In this document: in pieces, positions 1 through 8,890 of the stretch
How the letters are laid out: the number at the start of each line of letters is the position of its first letter
Numbering within the stretch: the first letter of the stretch is position 1
From: Flavobacterium plurextorum
Lineage (GTDB): Bacteria > Bacteroidota > Bacteroidia > Flavobacteriales > Flavobacteriaceae
Assembly (NCBI RefSeq): GCF_002217395.1
Contig: NZ_MUHD01000016.1
Span: 251,860 to 315,859, forward strand
Direction: 5' to 3'
Length of the DNA stretch: 64,000 bases
Notes under the pieces: model-generated
The model's input: the letters and a program-made list of their open reading frames with translations, nothing else
Databases searched by the model: none
Told to the model about the DNA's origin: nothing
Made by a program: the position numbers and the translations under genes

Positions 1-213
1 ATTAGTAAATTTTTGATTTGTATCAAATTTAGTTTCATAATTAGAAACAGAATAGCATTATTCATTCATCTAATAGCACAAAAATTACACATTCGTTTTT
101 TTATCTAATTTTTAATGAATTTTTATTAAAAAATTAATACTAAATATGACTATATACTGATCGTTAGTGATTTAGTTTAAAAAATGTCTTACTCGAAAAA
201 ACCAAATAAATTG

Positions 214-245
214 TTTCTTACTACAATGCGCAATTCTTATATTTG
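214..245 (+). promoter_or_regulatory. Probable promoter of pheT
   Basis: A TATATTTG box at 238-245 matches the Bacteroidota -7 consensus TAnnTTTG. It is preceded 20 bases upstream by TTTC, a one-mismatch version of the -33 TTTG. It lies 29 bases before the pheT start. The rest of positions 1-213 is AT-rich and shows no gene. Confidence 0.4.
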
Positions 246-274
246 TAACCTCATACAAGAATAATAAAGCTAAC

Positions 275-2695
275 ATGAAAATATCTTACAACTGGTTAAA
301 ACAATTCATTAAAACAGATTGGACATCTGCGGAAACTTCAGAATTACTGACAGATTTAGGTCTTGAGGTTGAAGTTGTCGAAAAATACCAATCTATTAAA
401 GGCGGTTTAGAAGGGGTTGTTGTAGGACACGTACTGACTTGCGAAAAACACCCTGATGCCGACAGATTAAAAGTTACAACTGTAAATATTGGTTTAGAAG
501 CGCCTATACAAATTGTTTGCGGTGCTGCAAATGTTGCTGCTGGACAAAAAGTTCCGGTTGCAACTATTGGAACTGTTTTATACGATAAAGACGGCGGTGA
601 TTTTACTATTAAAAAAGGTAAGATACGCGGACAGGAAAGTCACGGAATGATTTGTGCCGAAGATGAGTTAGGTCTTGGTACTGGTCATGACGGAATTATG
701 GTTCTAGACGATAAACTAGTTCCGGGAACTCCAGCTGCTGAAGTTTTTCAAATTACAAATGATGAAGTTTTTGAAATTGGATTAACACCAAATCGTGCTG
801 ATGCGATGAGTCATTATGGTACTGCACGTGATTTAAGAGCAGGAATGCTGCAGCGTGGTGTAAACATAGAGTTAATTACACCTTCTGTAAGTAACTTTAG
901 AGTGGATATGCGTACGCTTAAAATCGATGTTAATGTCGAGGAACCTCTTTTGGCTCCAAGATATTGTGGTGTAACCATTTCAGGAATTACAGTACAAGAA
1001 TCTCCAAGCTGGTTACAAGATCGTTTGAAAGCCATTGGTTTAACTCCAAAAAACAATATTGTTGACGTTACTAATTATGTATTGCACGAGTTAGGTCAAC
1101 CTCTGCATGCTTTTGATGCTGCAAAAATTAACGGAAAAGTTATTGTAAAAACACTTCCTGAGGGAACAAAATTCACAACTTTAGACGATGTTGAAAGAAC
1201 ATTACACAAAGAGGATTTGATGATCTGCGACGAAAAAGGACCACTTTGTATTGCAGGAGTTTTTGGAGGTAAAAAATCTGGTGTTTCTGAAAGTACAACT
1301 ACTATATTCCTTGAAAGTGCTTATTTTGATGCTGTAAGTGTTCGTAAAACGGCAAAAAGACATCAATTAAATACTGATGCTTCTTTTAGATTTGAAAGAG
1401 GTATTGATCCAACTATTACTGAATATGCTTTAAAACGTGCTGCGCTTTTAATTCAAGAAGTGGCAGGTGGAAAAATAACTTCGGATGTTATAGAAGTTTA
1501 TCCTAAAAAAGTAGAAGATTTTGCTGTTTTGTTGAATTTCAGCCATGTTTCGAAAATTATTGGACAGGAAATTCCAAAAGATACCATCAAAAAAATACTA
1601 GTTTCTTTAGATATTAAAGTAAACAGTGTTTCTGATTCAGGTTTAGGACTTACTATTCCTGCTTATCGTGTAGATGTACAGCGTGAAATTGATGTAATTG
1701 AAGAAATTCTAAGAGTTTACGGTTACAACAATATTAATTTCTCTAAGAAATTCAATGCAACAGTTGCTAATTCGCCAAGAACAGAAGATTATAAAGTACA
1801 AAATACAATCGCTTCACAATTGAATTCACAAGGTTTTCATGAAATGATGGCGAACTCTTTGACAACGGCTTCGTATGCAAAATTATCGGCTTCTTTAAAA
1901 GAAGAGCATAATGTTTTAATGTTAAACCCATTGAGCAGTGATTTGGCAGCGTTACGTCAATCTTTATTGTTTTCTGGACTTGAAGCTGTTTCATACAATA
2001 TTAACAGACGTAATTCTGATTTAAAATTATTTGAATTCGGAAAAACATACCATAAGTTTTTAAGCGGTTACGAAGAGCATAAACACTTGACTTTATTGAT
2101 CTCTGGAAACAGAAATAAAGAGTCTTGGACAAATCCGCAAAAAGGTACTGACTTCTTCTTATTAAAAGGATATGTAAAAGGTATTTTGGCTCGTTTAGGA
2201 GTTGAAAAAATTTCGAATGCACCAGTACAGTCAGATGTGTTTTCTGAAGGAACTGCGATTACTTACAATAATGATGTATTAGTAGAAGCTGGAGTAATTA
2301 AAAAATCTATATTAAAGCATTTTGGAATAAAACAAGATGTGTATTATGCAGATTTTAACTGGAATTTAATTTTAAAAATCATCACTGGAAAAATTAAATA
2401 TACTGAGATTCCTAAATATCCTGAAGTACGTAGAGATTTAGCTTTATTGATTGATAAAAACACATCGTACGAAAGCATTTTTAACTTGGCTAAGCAAACG
2501 GAAAAAACACTTTTAAAGGATATTAATTTATTTGATGTTTATGAAGGTGAAAAACTTCCAGAAGGCAAAAAATCGTATGCTTTGAGTTTTACAATTCAAG
2601 ACAATACTAAAACGCTTACTGACGCTCAGATTGATAAAATCATGTCTAAATTACAGCAGACTTTTGAAACTGAACTTGGAGCAAGTTTAAGATAA
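275..2695 (+). CDS. pheT: Phenylalanine--tRNA ligase beta subunit
   Basis: This is the beta subunit of the heterotetrameric cytoplasmic phenylalanyl-tRNA synthetase, which charges tRNA-Phe together with PheS. The 806 residues match the usual length of the family. The N-terminal EMAP/tRNA-binding domain (about 40-155, with HPDADRLKV near 58) is followed by the B3/B4 editing region, where '...TPKNNIVDVTNYV' is typical. Next come B5 (about 400-470) and the catalytic-like domain, and a C-terminal anticodon-binding FDX-ACB domain begins at 'YPEVRRDLALL'. pheS is not adjacent, as is common in Bacteroidota. The ATG at 275 is the only start that keeps the full N-terminal helix. A strong hairpin terminator follows, so the gene is probably monocistronic. 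Confidence 0.97.
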   Translation: MKISYNWLKQFIKTDWTSAETSELLTDLGLEVEVVEKYQSIKGGLEGVVVGHVLTCEKHPDADRLKVTTVNIGLEAPIQIVCGAANVAAGQKVPVATIGTVLYDKDGGDFTIKKGKIRGQESHGMICAEDELGLGTGHDGIMVLDDKLVPGTPAAEVFQITNDEVFEIGLTPNRADAMSHYGTARDLRAGMLQRGVNIELITPSVSNFRVDMRTLKIDVNVEEPLLAPRYCGVTISGITVQESPSWLQDRLKAIGLTPKNNIVDVTNYVLHELGQPLHAFDAAKINGKVIVKTLPEGTKFTTLDDVERTLHKEDLMICDEKGPLCIAGVFGGKKSGVSESTTTIFLESAYFDAVSVRKTAKRHQLNTDASFRFERGIDPTITEYALKRAALLIQEVAGGKITSDVIEVYPKKVEDFAVLLNFSHVSKIIGQEIPKDTIKKILVSLDIKVNSVSDSGLGLTIPAYRVDVQREIDVIEEILRVYGYNNINFSKKFNATVANSPRTEDYKVQNTIASQLNSQGFHEMMANSLTTASYAKLSASLKEEHNVLMLNPLSSDLAALRQSLLFSGLEAVSYNINRRNSDLKLFEFGKTYHKFLSGYEEHKHLTLLISGNRNKESWTNPQKGTDFFLLKGYVKGILARLGVEKISNAPVQSDVFSEGTAITYNNDVLVEAGVIKKSILKHFGIKQDVYYADFNWNLILKIITGKIKYTEIPKYPEVRRDLALLIDKNTSYESIFNLAKQTEKTLLKDINLFDVYEGEKLPEGKKSYALSFTIQDNTKTLTDAQIDKIMSKLQQTFETELGASLR

Positions 2696-2713
2696 AAAAT
2701 CACTAGAAATAAT

Positions 2714-2760
2714 AAATCCCAATTCTGAATTAATTTTCGAATTGGGATTTTTTTTATTTT
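2714..2760 (+). terminator. Rho-independent terminator after pheT
   Basis: A 12-bp perfect stem (2714-2725 with 2739-2750) has a 13-base loop and is followed by a T-run. It lies between the convergent pheT and apt genes. The T-run is on the pheT side, so it serves pheT first. Confidence 0.85.
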
Positions 2761-2774
2761 GCTCTTTATACAAT

Positions 2775-3287
2775 CTAATATGTAATTGCAGAAAAGATTG
2801 GAAAGTCTTTAATTTTTTCACGACCGTTTAGAAAAGACAACTCCATTAAAAAATTGCATTGTACAATTTCACCGCCAAGTTTTTCTACAAGTTCACAAAC
2901 TGCTTTTGCGGTTCCTCCTGTTGCTAAAACATCATCGTGAATCAAAATACGTTCTCCCTTCTTTATAGCGTCTGTATGCATCTCTAAATTATCAGAACCA
3001 TATTCGAGTTCATACGAAGCAGAAATCGTCTCATACGGCAGTTTATTTGGCTTTCTTACCGGAATAAAACCTGCGTTTAATTCCTGCGCTAATAACATTC
3101 CGAAGAAAAACCCTCGACTCTCTGCTCCTACTACTTTATCAATTTTTTGATCTTTTAATGATTTTACTAAAATTTCAAGGCATTCTTTTCTTGCAATTGG
3201 GTCATTTAGCAGCGGAGTGATATCTTTAAACAAAATTCCTTCTTTTGGAAAGTCTTGAATATCACGTATATAATTTTTAATCTGCAT
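2775..3287 (-). CDS. apt: Adenine phosphoribosyltransferase
   Basis: The enzyme salvages adenine to AMP using PRPP in the cytoplasm. Its 170 residues match Apt proteins. The PRPP-binding signature DDVLATGGTA is at 118-127, and the N-terminal 'IRDIQDFPKEGILFKDITPLL' block is diagnostic of the family. The start at 3287 gives the standard N-terminus MQIKNYIRDI. It is convergent with pheT and divergent from the tRNA-Arg gene. No operon partner is evident. Confidence 0.96.
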   Translation of the reverse strand: MQIKNYIRDIQDFPKEGILFKDITPLLNDPIARKECLEILVKSLKDQKIDKVVGAESRGFFFGMLLAQELNAGFIPVRKPNKLPYETISASYELEYGSDNLEMHTDAIKKGERILIHDDVLATGGTAKAVCELVEKLGGEIVQCNFLMELSFLNGREKIKDFPIFSAITY

Positions 3288-3314
3288 TTTTTTTAATTTT
3301 TATGTTATTTTATG

Positions 3315-3345
3315 TTTGTATATGTCACATTTATGTCTATCTTTG
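3315..3345 (+). promoter_or_regulatory. Bacteroidota-type promoter of tRNA-Arg
   Basis: TTTG at 3315-3318 and TATCTTTG at 3338-3345 are separated by exactly 19 bases. This is a perfect match to the -33/-7 promoter of the phylum. It lies 56 bases upstream of the mature tRNA. Confidence 0.8.
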
Positions 3346-3401
3346 CACCCGCAATAAGCAATCAACAAAGCTACGAAAAATTAGCTAATTGATAACAAAA
3401 A

Positions 3402-3475
3402 GGCCTCGTGGCGCAACTGAATAGCGCATCTGATTACGGCTCAGAAGGTTACTGGTTTGAATCCAGTCGAGGTCA
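3402..3475 (+). tRNA. tRNA-Arg (anticodon ACG)
   Basis: A full cloverleaf can be folded. The acceptor arm pairs 3402-3408 with 3468-3474, allowing one G-U. The D stem is GCGC/GCGC, and the anticodon stem TCTGA/TCAGA encloses the loop TTACGGC, giving anticodon ACG. The T stem ACTGG/CCAGT encloses TTTGAAT. The discriminator base is A3475 and no CCA is encoded. The ACG anticodon would be read as ICG after deamination and decode CGU/CGC/CGA. A recombinase relic and a terminator directly follow. Confidence 0.96.
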
Positions 3476-3480
3476 CTTCT

Positions 3481-3520
3481 AAGGACAAAAGATAAAAATT
3501 ATCTTTTGTCCTTTTTTTTG
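3481..3520 (+). terminator. Terminator after tRNA-Arg
   Basis: A 15-bp perfect stem (3481-3495 with 3499-3513) with an AAA loop is followed by an eight-T run. It begins five bases after the tRNA discriminator. Confidence 0.9.
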
Positions 3521-3692
3521 CTTTTAACTGTTTATTAATAAGATAAATAGACTCCCCTATTTTGTTCGCTCTAGCGGTTTGTACTTTATTTTCGTGAATT
3601 GTGAAATTTTCAGGGTAAACTAAACCAATTAGGATTCTTTCATCTGATAAATCCCTTTTCAAATAAGAATCATTCAAGCAGTTATTTTTCTC
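3513..3692 (-). pseudogene. Relic of a serine-recombinase C-terminus next to tRNA-Arg
   Basis: The minus-strand frame reads '..LVYPENFTIHENKVQTARANKIG..IYLINKQLK'. This resembles the C-terminal tail of the large resolvase-type recombinases common on flavobacterial mobile elements (compare 'LVFPEG..y....fRT.rvN..f'). There is no ATG, an in-frame stop lies at 3693-3695, and the other end runs into the terminator and tRNA. Only about 60 codons survive. Such a scrap beside a tRNA gene fits the footprint of an integrated element that was lost. The family assignment rests on memory of the tail motif and is tentative. Confidence 0.4.
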
Positions 3693-3734
3693 TTAACTGC
3701 AGTCTAGTACTTATGTATAACAATAGAAAAATAA

Positions 3735-4460
3735 TTATTTTCCCTTTCTTATATTTTCTACATTTTTATTCATCTTATGCCTGACAATATTTCTAAAAAT
3801 AAACCTTTTTATGCTATTTAATTCCTGCTGATGTTCTGCATAAAAATCATCAGGAGTATAAAACAATCCAAAATCCTGATTAATACCCATTTTCTGGATA
3901 AATGTATTATCGAGATTCCAGTCTATTTTTGGATTTATAAAACTATCTGTATAAACTCCATAACCGCAAAATGCTGTGTTGCAGTTCTTAAATTTTTCCT
4001 GTAATTTACCTAGATAAATTTTATCTAATATAACACCCTCCAAAAAATACCATACTCCTTCAAGCTCTACTTCAACCCAGCTATGAAGTATGTTTTTGGG
4101 TGATAGTTGATACCAAATACCTGTAATTGCTCCTTTTTGCAAAGCTTTATCAATAGTAAAACCATGAATACGGTTTTGAATTCCAGTTGCCCTAAGCAAA
4201 GCCATCAACAAAGTTGCTTTTGTGTTACACTGCCCATATCCGTCCTTTAAAACGGATGAAGCAGGAAGATTATCCGCAATGTTGTAGCCAAATTTAATCT
4301 CATCCCTCACAAAGTTATAGATAGCTTTAATCCGGTTGGCAGTATTCAAATTTTGCCATTTTCTTTCCTTAATTAATTCCTGTATAGTATGATTATTATA
4401 ATCAAGAATTGGAGTTTCTTTAAGATAGTTATTCATATTTGTGTCTTTTTTAAAACTCAA
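3735..4460 (-). CDS. Transglutaminase-like domain protein
   Basis: This belongs to the transglutaminase/cysteine-peptidase-like superfamily. The catalytic Cys is in 'GYGQCNTKATLLMALLRA' (C78) and the His in 'ILHSWVEVEL' (H126), with a candidate acidic residue at D146 after the conserved Trp-Tyr strand. These are the three blocks expected of the fold. No signal peptide or membrane segment is seen, so it is probably cytoplasmic. The annotated start is residue 1, but the Met at residue 9 (codon at 4434-4436) is an equally good start. It lies 39 bases downstream of the AraC-type regulator gene on the same strand and is likely cotranscribed. Its substrate is unknown. Confidence 0.75.
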   Translation of the reverse strand: MSFKKDTNMNNYLKETPILDYNNHTIQELIKERKWQNLNTANRIKAIYNFVRDEIKFGYNIADNLPASSVLKDGYGQCNTKATLLMALLRATGIQNRIHGFTIDKALQKGAITGIWYQLSPKNILHSWVEVELEGVWYFLEGVILDKIYLGKLQEKFKNCNTAFCGYGVYTDSFINPKIDWNLDNTFIQKMGINQDFGLFYTPDDFYAEHQQELNSIKRFIFRNIVRHKMNKNVENIRKGK

Positions 4461-4499
4461 AGATGATAAACTTCACACTACCAAACTTGTACAAATTGG

Positions 4500-5204
4500 C
4501 TATTTTATCATTTTAAAAAATTTAGGCAAAAGGCCAAATGTTTCTTTAAAGGTTCTGGTATAATGTGGGCTATCTGTAAATCCAAATTGATGAGCTGTCT
4601 GGGTAATCGTATGCTCTTTCAAATAAGGCAATGACTTGATAAGTCTTATCCAGAGCTGGTATCTTCTAAAATTAAGACCCGTGTTTTCTTTGAAAAGATG
4701 TAAAAATCTCGATTTAGAAAGATTACAAAATTCTGCAATCTCTTCTAAAGAAATAATCCGATCAAAATGCTGTTCTACATATTGTAAAGTACCGTAAATT
4801 CTATCATCTAAAAGATCGTGTTCAGATCTACATTCAAATTGCTTTAGGCTCAAACTTACATGATTTATAAAATCCTCGAAAGCTAATTGCCGATTTAAAT
4901 ACGCTTTAAAAAAAACAGAAAGATCTTTAAAATCTTCCTGCAGATTTACAATTAATTTTTGACTATATTTTCTAAACAGCTTGTGGCCGATAGTACTCAA
5001 AGGGTTAATTAGAATAATTAGGCATATTTCACTACTGTGGAATTGATGACAAATATTGCTGTTAATAAAACATTGAGTGTAGGTATTCTGATTATTATCG
5101 GCATCTCTTATACTAATACTTTCATTTGAAGCAAAACTGATTTGCAAAGCATAATGCTGATGCATAACATTATCACAAAACTTGCCAATAAATAAGGCCC
5201 ACAT
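4500..5204 (-). CDS. AraC-family transcriptional regulator
   Basis: A DNA-binding regulator of 234 residues. The C-terminal AraC double helix-turn-helix covers about 132-230, with 'ISLEEIAEFCNLSKSRFLHLFKE' as the first HTH and 'ITQTAHQFGFTDSPHYTRTFKE' as the second, the latter containing the family signature GF.D..HY.R.FK. The N-terminal 120 residues carry an 'HQHYALQISFA' segment that looks like a cupin-type sensor strand. It probably regulates the transglutaminase-like gene just downstream. The inducer is unknown. Confidence 0.88.
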   Translation of the reverse strand: MWALFIGKFCDNVMHQHYALQISFASNESISIRDADNNQNTYTQCFINSNICHQFHSSEICLIILINPLSTIGHKLFRKYSQKLIVNLQEDFKDLSVFFKAYLNRQLAFEDFINHVSLSLKQFECRSEHDLLDDRIYGTLQYVEQHFDRIISLEEIAEFCNLSKSRFLHLFKENTGLNFRRYQLWIRLIKSLPYLKEHTITQTAHQFGFTDSPHYTRTFKETFGLLPKFFKMIK

Positions 5205-5341
5205 CTTGTCAATATGTATCTTGTTCGAATTAATTTTTTTTAAGGTATAATATATTTTGTTTTAGTAATAAGATGTAATAACTTTATTGTAGAAACAAGA
5301 TATCGCATCTAATAAAATAGCTCTATAATGACCATAAAAGA

Positions 5342-5725
5342 TTATGTCTCTATCTTTTTTCTTAGTAAGCCGAAAACAAGGACGATCGAATAAGCCCACA
5401 TGAGCCAGGAACTAAATACAACGCCATCAACCGTTGGCAAATTGGGAAAAACTAATGAAAAAAAATAAATGCACAATGTATCTAATAGCATTCCCGGAAG
5501 GATCATAATCACGGTAGAATGAATCGCCTCCAATTTATTCAATTTGTATTTATTAATTACACTATTAACAATAATTCCAAGCACTGGGATTAAAATAATG
5601 TACAATCCTATCAAAATAAAAGTATTGTCTGTTATAAAAAAATAATGTCCAAAAAGCCTAAATGTAATTGTTGCCATTAACCAAATACCGAAACCGACCA
5701 AGAAACTCAAAACTTTGTAATTCAT
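5342..5725 (-). CDS. DUF5367-like four-helix membrane protein
   Basis: A 127-residue integral membrane protein. Four hydrophobic segments lie at about 4-25, 35-57, 70-94 and 100-121, and it ends in a basic RKKIET tail. The pattern 'WLMATITFRLFGHYFF' and overall size fit DUF5367 proteins of Bacteroidota, whose function is not known. It is monocistronic by position, 137 bases upstream of the AraC regulator on the same strand. A role in regulation or transport cannot be inferred. Confidence 0.6.
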   Translation of the reverse strand: MNYKVLSFLVGFGIWLMATITFRLFGHYFFITDNTFILIGLYIILIPVLGIIVNSVINKYKLNKLEAIHSTVIMILPGMLLDTLCIYFFSLVFPNLPTVDGVVFSSWLMWAYSIVLVFGLLRKKIET

Positions 5726-5905
5726 TATAATTATCTGGTTTAAAATTGTATGTTTTATTTTTGTATAAATTCAGTAGTTATCAATTGCATTGATAGCAAA
5801 TTTAACAAAAAAAATACTTTTAAAAGATGCGTACAAATCAAAAGTTGGCAAACTATTCTAGTTTGTTTTACTTCAAATAAATTATTCAATACCTTTTTCT
5901 TCTAA

Positions 5906-6075
5906 TCAAATAACTTTTCCATCAATCCCCAACAGGACATCTAAACCAAATTGTGGAAGCCATTCAAATATACTTCTCAATCCTCTAAATTGAGATCCAA
6001 AAAAATATTCGAATTTATACATAAAATAGCATTTAGACTTTTAGTGATACTTTTAAATCTAATTGTAGACATGAT
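5906..6075 (-). repeat. Dispersed degenerate repeat, copy 1 (with a 38-codon open frame)
   Basis: This stretch matches about 25930-26075 in order, through shared blocks such as 'CAACAGGA.ATCTAAAC', 'AAAAATATTCGA' and 'TTAGTGATA.TTTTAAATCT.ATTGTAG'. On the minus strand 5906-6022 is open for 38 codons (MYKFEYFF...GLDVLLGIDGKVI) while the other copy is interrupted. This suggests two decayed copies of one gene end or small element. The parent family was not recognised. Confidence 0.5.
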
Positions 6076-6132
6076 AGTTCTTTACGTATCTCAAATTTGT
6101 GAGATAACTAAATAATTATCAACAAAATATGA

Positions 6133-6243
6133 ATGAGAACATTTTTTAAAACAAAAACTGATTTAGATCCTTCAGATTATAAAAAATTATTTGGAGACCC
6201 TTTTTGGAATGAACAAGGGAGCTCAATGGCAACAAAGTTTTAA
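6133..6243 (+). CDS. Short ORF or gene fragment (36 aa)
   Basis: An ATG-initiated frame of 36 codons includes 'DLDPSDYKKLFGDPFWNEQGS', which is acidic, aromatic and more protein-like than the surrounding AT-rich DNA. It ends at TAA 57 bases before the next gene. It may be a truncated N-terminus left by a deletion. No family was recognised. Confidence 0.3.
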   Translation: MRTFFKTKTDLDPSDYKKLFGDPFWNEQGSSMATKF

Positions 6244-6300
6244 TAAAACTTTTCAATCTGTTTTTTTTGGAGCGTTAAGTATAAAATTGAAATAGAAAAG

Positions 6301-6726
6301 ATGAAAAAAAAAATATACATAGGTTTAGCAATTGTAATTATTTTATTCTCCGTTTATTATTATTGGCAAAATAGATATGTAGAACTTCGCCCTGTACTTG
6401 TAAATGAAGATTTACTTGCGCCCGTATTGTTTCCAGAAACATTTCATAATCAATTATTTAAAATTGCAAAACCAAATGAAATTCCGCCAAATTTTTATAA
6501 AAATATAAAGTGGGTTTTAGAAAGGGAACATCAAGAATATATTGTAAAAAACGGAGTGATTTATATCAGATATAAATACATGAATGATTACGAAATGATA
6601 TGGAATCATACCACCAAAACCAACAATCTCGAATGGTTTAAATCACAAAGAAGGATGGATAGTATTAATAGAGAATACAAAAACACAGCAGAATTAGACA
6701 GGATTATTAAAGGTTTTCACAATTAA
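6301..6726 (+). CDS. Hypothetical membrane-anchored protein
   Basis: A 141-residue protein with one N-terminal hydrophobic helix (residues 4-21, after MKKK). The remainder is a polar, basic and aromatic-rich domain, so a periplasmic anchored protein is likely. No domain was recognised. It follows a decayed repeat and a short fragment and is closed by a strong terminator, which indicates that it is expressed alone. Its surroundings are typical of accessory DNA. Confidence 0.6.
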   Translation: MKKKIYIGLAIVIILFSVYYYWQNRYVELRPVLVNEDLLAPVLFPETFHNQLFKIAKPNEIPPNFYKNIKWVLEREHQEYIVKNGVIYIRYKYMNDYEMIWNHTTKTNNLEWFKSQRRMDSINREYKNTAELDRIIKGFHN

Positions 6727-6756
6727 TTATCTAGTATAGTAGATGTTACAAAATTT

Positions 6757-6790
6757 AAATCCCATTTCTAACGAAATGGGATTTTTTTTA
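6757..6790 (+). terminator. Terminator after the 141-aa hypothetical gene
   Basis: A 12-bp perfect stem (6757-6768 with 6773-6784) has a four-base loop and is followed by a T-run. Confidence 0.85.
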
Positions 6791-6810
6791 ATTTTTGAAA
6801 TGCGAAGTTA

Positions 6811-6854
6811 GGAGACATCCGCATAGCTTTTCATAAGAACTCTTCGGAGAGCTG
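6811..6854. repeat. Dispersed intergenic repeat, copy A
   Basis: The block GGAGACATCCGCATAGCTTT followed by 'TCATAAGAACTCTTCGGAGAGCTG' recurs with changes at 27362-27430 and 30528-30598. Copies sit just past gene ends and no coding sequence was recognised. Confidence 0.5.
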
Positions 6855-6900
6855 GTATGTATTTATGCGAAAATAAACTGAATTTTAATTTCCTTGCTAT

Positions 6901-8403
6901 CTATTGTTTTTTCAACCTTTTAAAATCCTCTATATATAAACCTTTGGCAGTATTTGTAGGGTTGAATGCAGCAAGATTATCATTTTTTAATGATAAAGAA
7001 GAATTGGTGTTTTTTGCTGTAGTTCGCACAGTTTTGCCTGTAATTAATTCGATAGCTTTATTCAAATAAGGATCTTTTACATTTCCAAATTCAACCAAAT
7101 TTAAGAAAGTGCTATAAGGATTGATTTCATAATCAGGTATGATTTTCGCAGGATTTGCGTCTTTATCTTTATTATAATATGAAAAAGTAATGGGTTGTAA
7201 TTGCCATTTGTGCTTAGTGCTTCGATTGACATAGGACGTATAATCACTAGCAGGAGAATCGTATAATGTGTTTGAGCCAACAAATTTACCAACGGTTTCT
7301 TCACCTATTGTGATTACGTTAATGTATTTTTTTAGACATTGTATCGTAAGCTCACTGGCAGAAGCGGTTTGAAAACTTACCAGCACATATATTTTTGTCA
7401 AAGCAAGGCTGTTTATACTTTCTTCTCTCAGAAAAGTTGGTTTGTTATCAACTAAGTTAAAAATGTTTACTTTTTCGGAAAGATTTTCATATCCGTCTTC
7501 ACTATTGTGTTTATTATTAAAGTCTAAATAAATATATGGCTTATTGGTAAAACTGCCATTAATCATTTGAGCCAGGGCAACTGCCGTTTCTAATGAACCG
7601 CCTCCATTGTATCTTAAATCTAAAACCAATTCGTTAATTCCATCCACTTGCATTTTAGCGAAAGCCAAATTGAGTTCATCATTATAATCGGATTTAAAAC
7701 CATTAAAAACTAGATAACCAACATTCTTTGCTCCGTATTCTTTCTTTTCGTAATAAGCAATTGGGTTTTCATCAATTTCAGCTTTTGATACAGTCACAGT
7801 TCCTGTTTTATCTGTGGTTACTAAACTACCACCTGAAAATTGCAAGCTTGCTGCCAAAGTAACTGTCAATTGCGCGTTTTCTAATTGGTCATAGTTACTT
7901 GAAGTAAGCTGGCTTCCATTTACTTTTGTAATAACGTCACCTCTTTTCAATCCTGCCAAAGCTGCTGGTGAATTAGGTACAATGTAGTTAATTAAGGCTA
8001 CCAAATTTGTATTGGATCCATCTTTAGGGTAGATTGCGTAATTAAAACCACCTTTTTTTTCGACTTCTGCAATTTTTGAAACACGCACTATCTCATTACT
8101 GTTTTCAATCCAAGAAAATCTATCTACAGTTCCTCTTTGATATAGAAGTGAATAAAAAAGCGCATCGGGAGTTTTTCCATTGACTAAATTGTTATATACT
8201 TCGGTAGAAGTGATTTTGTCGTCGGACAAATTAGCAACGTTAGGCTGCCAATAGTACCAAGAATTCATAGCTTTCCAAACAAAGTTGTTAATCTCGTCTG
8301 GCTTGGTAATTGCAGTCTCTTTTGTGTCAGAATCAGAATCCTTGCTGCAAGCTGTAAAAACCAATCCTACAAGTAATGTATTAACAATATATTTTAATTT
8401 CAT
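6901..8403 (-). CDS. S41 family (C-terminal processing-type) peptidase lipoprotein
   Basis: A periplasmic serine peptidase of the S41/Ctp family. Residues 1-20 form a lipoprotein signal with the lipobox 'FTAC' (Cys19). A PDZ-like domain (about 120-185, 'PAALAGLKRGDVITKVNG') precedes the S41 core (about 225-420). The likely Ser/Lys dyad is S348 in 'TASASE' and K373 in 'GEETVGKFVGS', and 'LDLRYNGGG' at 261-269 is also typical. It is divergent from a small lipoprotein gene with 64 bases between the starts. The substrate is unknown, and similar proteins in flavobacteria are usually annotated only as S41 peptidases. Confidence 0.88.
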   Translation of the reverse strand: MKLKYIVNTLLVGLVFTACSKDSDSDTKETAITKPDEINNFVWKAMNSWYYWQPNVANLSDDKITSTEVYNNLVNGKTPDALFYSLLYQRGTVDRFSWIENSNEIVRVSKIAEVEKKGGFNYAIYPKDGSNTNLVALINYIVPNSPAALAGLKRGDVITKVNGSQLTSSNYDQLENAQLTVTLAASLQFSGGSLVTTDKTGTVTVSKAEIDENPIAYYEKKEYGAKNVGYLVFNGFKSDYNDELNLAFAKMQVDGINELVLDLRYNGGGSLETAVALAQMINGSFTNKPYIYLDFNNKHNSEDGYENLSEKVNIFNLVDNKPTFLREESINSLALTKIYVLVSFQTASASELTIQCLKKYINVITIGEETVGKFVGSNTLYDSPASDYTSYVNRSTKHKWQLQPITFSYYNKDKDANPAKIIPDYEINPYSTFLNLVEFGNVKDPYLNKAIELITGKTVRTTAKNTNSSLSLKNDNLAAFNPTNTAKGLYIEDFKRLKKQ

Positions 8404-8415
8404 TATTTTTTCAAT

Positions 8416-8446
8416 TTTTTCAATCGTTTAATTTAAGTTAAATTTG
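8416..8446 (+). promoter_or_regulatory. Possible promoter of the 125-aa lipoprotein gene
   Basis: TAAATTTG at 8439-8446 fits TAnnTTTG. The -33 element 19 bases upstream is only TTTT, so the match is partial. Confidence 0.35.
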
Positions 8447-8467
8447 TAAGTATAAAACGCTAAAATT

Positions 8468-8845
8468 ATGAAAAATAGTATCCCTAAAACCGTCTTTTTA
8501 TTATTTTCTTTTGGACTTTTTTTCCTTTCCTGTTCAAGACAAGTTTTAGATATTAAAAATCAAACATATAAAAGTTATAACAGCAATAGTGAAAGAGGAT
8601 ATATAGTTAGTTTTAAATTAAATGATACTGCTGTTGTTCCTAAATCGGTTGTGATTAATGGTATTGTTCAGGATATATCCGAAGCAAATAAAAATGGAGA
8701 TACTTACCAAGTAAATATGATTGCACAAACTACAATAATTCATAATTACAAAGTAAAATTAGACAAAAAAGAAAATGGAATTTATTATGAGAAAAATTCT
8801 AATATATTTTTTCAACCTGTAAAATTCAAATTAATCACAGACTAA
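8468..8845 (+). CDS. Hypothetical small lipoprotein
   Basis: A 125-residue lipoprotein precursor whose signal peptide ends in the lipobox 'FFLSC' at Cys22. The mature part is about 100 residues with alternating polar and hydrophobic strands ('YIVSFKLNDTAVVPKSVVINGIV'), suggesting a small beta-sandwich. No family was recognised. It is divergent from the S41 peptidase and convergent with the RND operon, and it is closed by a hairpin shared with that operon. Confidence 0.65.
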   Translation: MKNSIPKTVFLLFSFGLFFLSCSRQVLDIKNQTYKSYNSNSERGYIVSFKLNDTAVVPKSVVINGIVQDISEANKNGDTYQVNMIAQTTIIHNYKVKLDKKENGIYYEKNSNIFFQPVKFKLITD

Positions 8846-8890
8846 TTGAAAAAGTTTAATTATAGTTGATTTTTTTCTTTAACATACAAA

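Noticed and set aside
3441-3677. A 78-codon minus-strand frame covering the tRNA and terminator
   Set aside because: It begins at TTG without an ATG, runs through the tRNA-Arg gene and is better explained as a recombinase relic reading into the tRNA.
6857-7069. A 70-codon plus-strand frame
   Set aside because: It lies antisense to the S41 peptidase C-terminus and its composition is that of a shadow frame.
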